Assembly (NCBI GenBank): GCA_934216145.1
Contig: CAKQBG010000028.1
Coordinates: 1-23,426, forward strand
DNA: 23,426 nucleotides
Origin: an uncultured Anaeroplasma sp.
GTDB lineage: Bacteria; Bacillota_I; Bacilli_A; Acholeplasmatales; Anaeroplasmataceae
Reading direction: 5' to 3'
A program made the translations under genes and the position numbers. A model generated the notes under the pieces. It saw nothing but the letters and a program-made list of their open reading frames with translations. It made no database searches and had not been told where the DNA came from. Positions 23,353 to 23,426 of this stretch are shown piece after piece; position 1 is the first letter of the stretch, and each line of letters opens with the position of its first letter.

Positions 23353-23426
23353 GGCTCTTTCCAAACTGAGGTAGTTTGGTAGGTAGGTAGCTACCTAAGA
23401 ATTTAAAGAAATAAGAAAATAGGAAT
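23353..23426 (+). mobile_element. Possible insertion-sequence left end (ISL3-like)
   Basis: GGCTCTTTCC at 23353 resembles the GGCTCTTT start of ISL3-family terminal repeats. It is followed by CCAAACT/AGTTTGG (23361-23367/23373-23379), a hairpin without a T run, and by the palindrome TAGGTAGCTACCTA (23384-23397). No ORF begins before the window ends, so this is only a suggestion. No ordinary terminator for the preceding gene is visible between its stop codon and this point. Confidence 0.3.

Noticed and set aside
1..23426. Mollicutes genetic code (TGA as Trp)
   Set aside because: Trp residues in all conserved proteins are TGG and long genes are not interrupted by TGA. The TGA ending the dehydrogenase is followed by TAA, so that single case is not decisive, but the rest is.

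Overview
The window is a very A+T-rich chromosomal segment from a low-GC Gram-positive-type bacterium. Shine-Dalgarno sites are AGGAGG-like, promoters are sigma-A-like (TTGACA/TATAAT), and the gene set includes luxS, a RelQ-type alarmone synthetase, a YnbB-like PLP enzyme, an NAD lactate/2-hydroxyacid dehydrogenase and a MATE exporter. The genetic code is standard: Trp is TGG and the long ORFs are not broken at TGA. An uncultured gut Firmicute/Mollicutes relative (Erysipelotrichales, RF39 or Acholeplasma-like) is the best guess, but this is inference from composition and gene content.

Layout. 1-153: right end of an insertion sequence (IS1182-like) with the first codons of its transposase. 162-2763 (minus): operon of a CobW-type GTPase, histidyl-tRNA synthetase and LuxS from a good promoter. 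2858-5208 (minus): TetR regulator with a perfect palindromic operator at its promoter, a flavin-reductase-like protein with an unusual C-terminal extension, and a heavily decayed NAD(P)-binding SDR pseudogene. 5229-11881 (minus): one 2182-residue exported protein with about seven diverged ~190-residue beta-rich repeats, InlB-type B-repeats and a BspA-type leucine-rich-repeat tail, with its own promoter and terminator. 11945-13606 (minus): two-gene BcrA/LanF-type ABC exporter. 13615-14218 (minus): 5'-truncated group II intron (maturase C-terminus, domain V, domain VI) ending 8 nt before the ABC ATPase start codon. 14267-15663 (minus): structured intergenic DNA, a small lipoprotein gene and a broken secreted NlpC/CHAP-like gene. 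15789-17455 (minus): 2-hydroxyacid dehydrogenase and a membrane protein. 17550-19238 (plus): ArsR regulator, DUF308-like membrane protein and RelQ-type (p)ppGpp synthetase in a tight operon. 19250-20533 (minus): LysR regulator and a complete NUDIX hydrolase whose apparent start codon is ATT. 20630-21999 (plus): MATE exporter with terminator. 22065-23327 (plus): YnbB-like PLP enzyme. 23353-end: possible left end of another insertion sequence.

No CRISPR array, tRNA, rRNA or complete phage module was seen. The most unusual items are the giant repeat protein, the group II intron remnant with a 70-nt domain VI loop, the ATT-start NUDIX gene, and a cluster of recently decayed genes (SDR, NlpC/CHAP-like).
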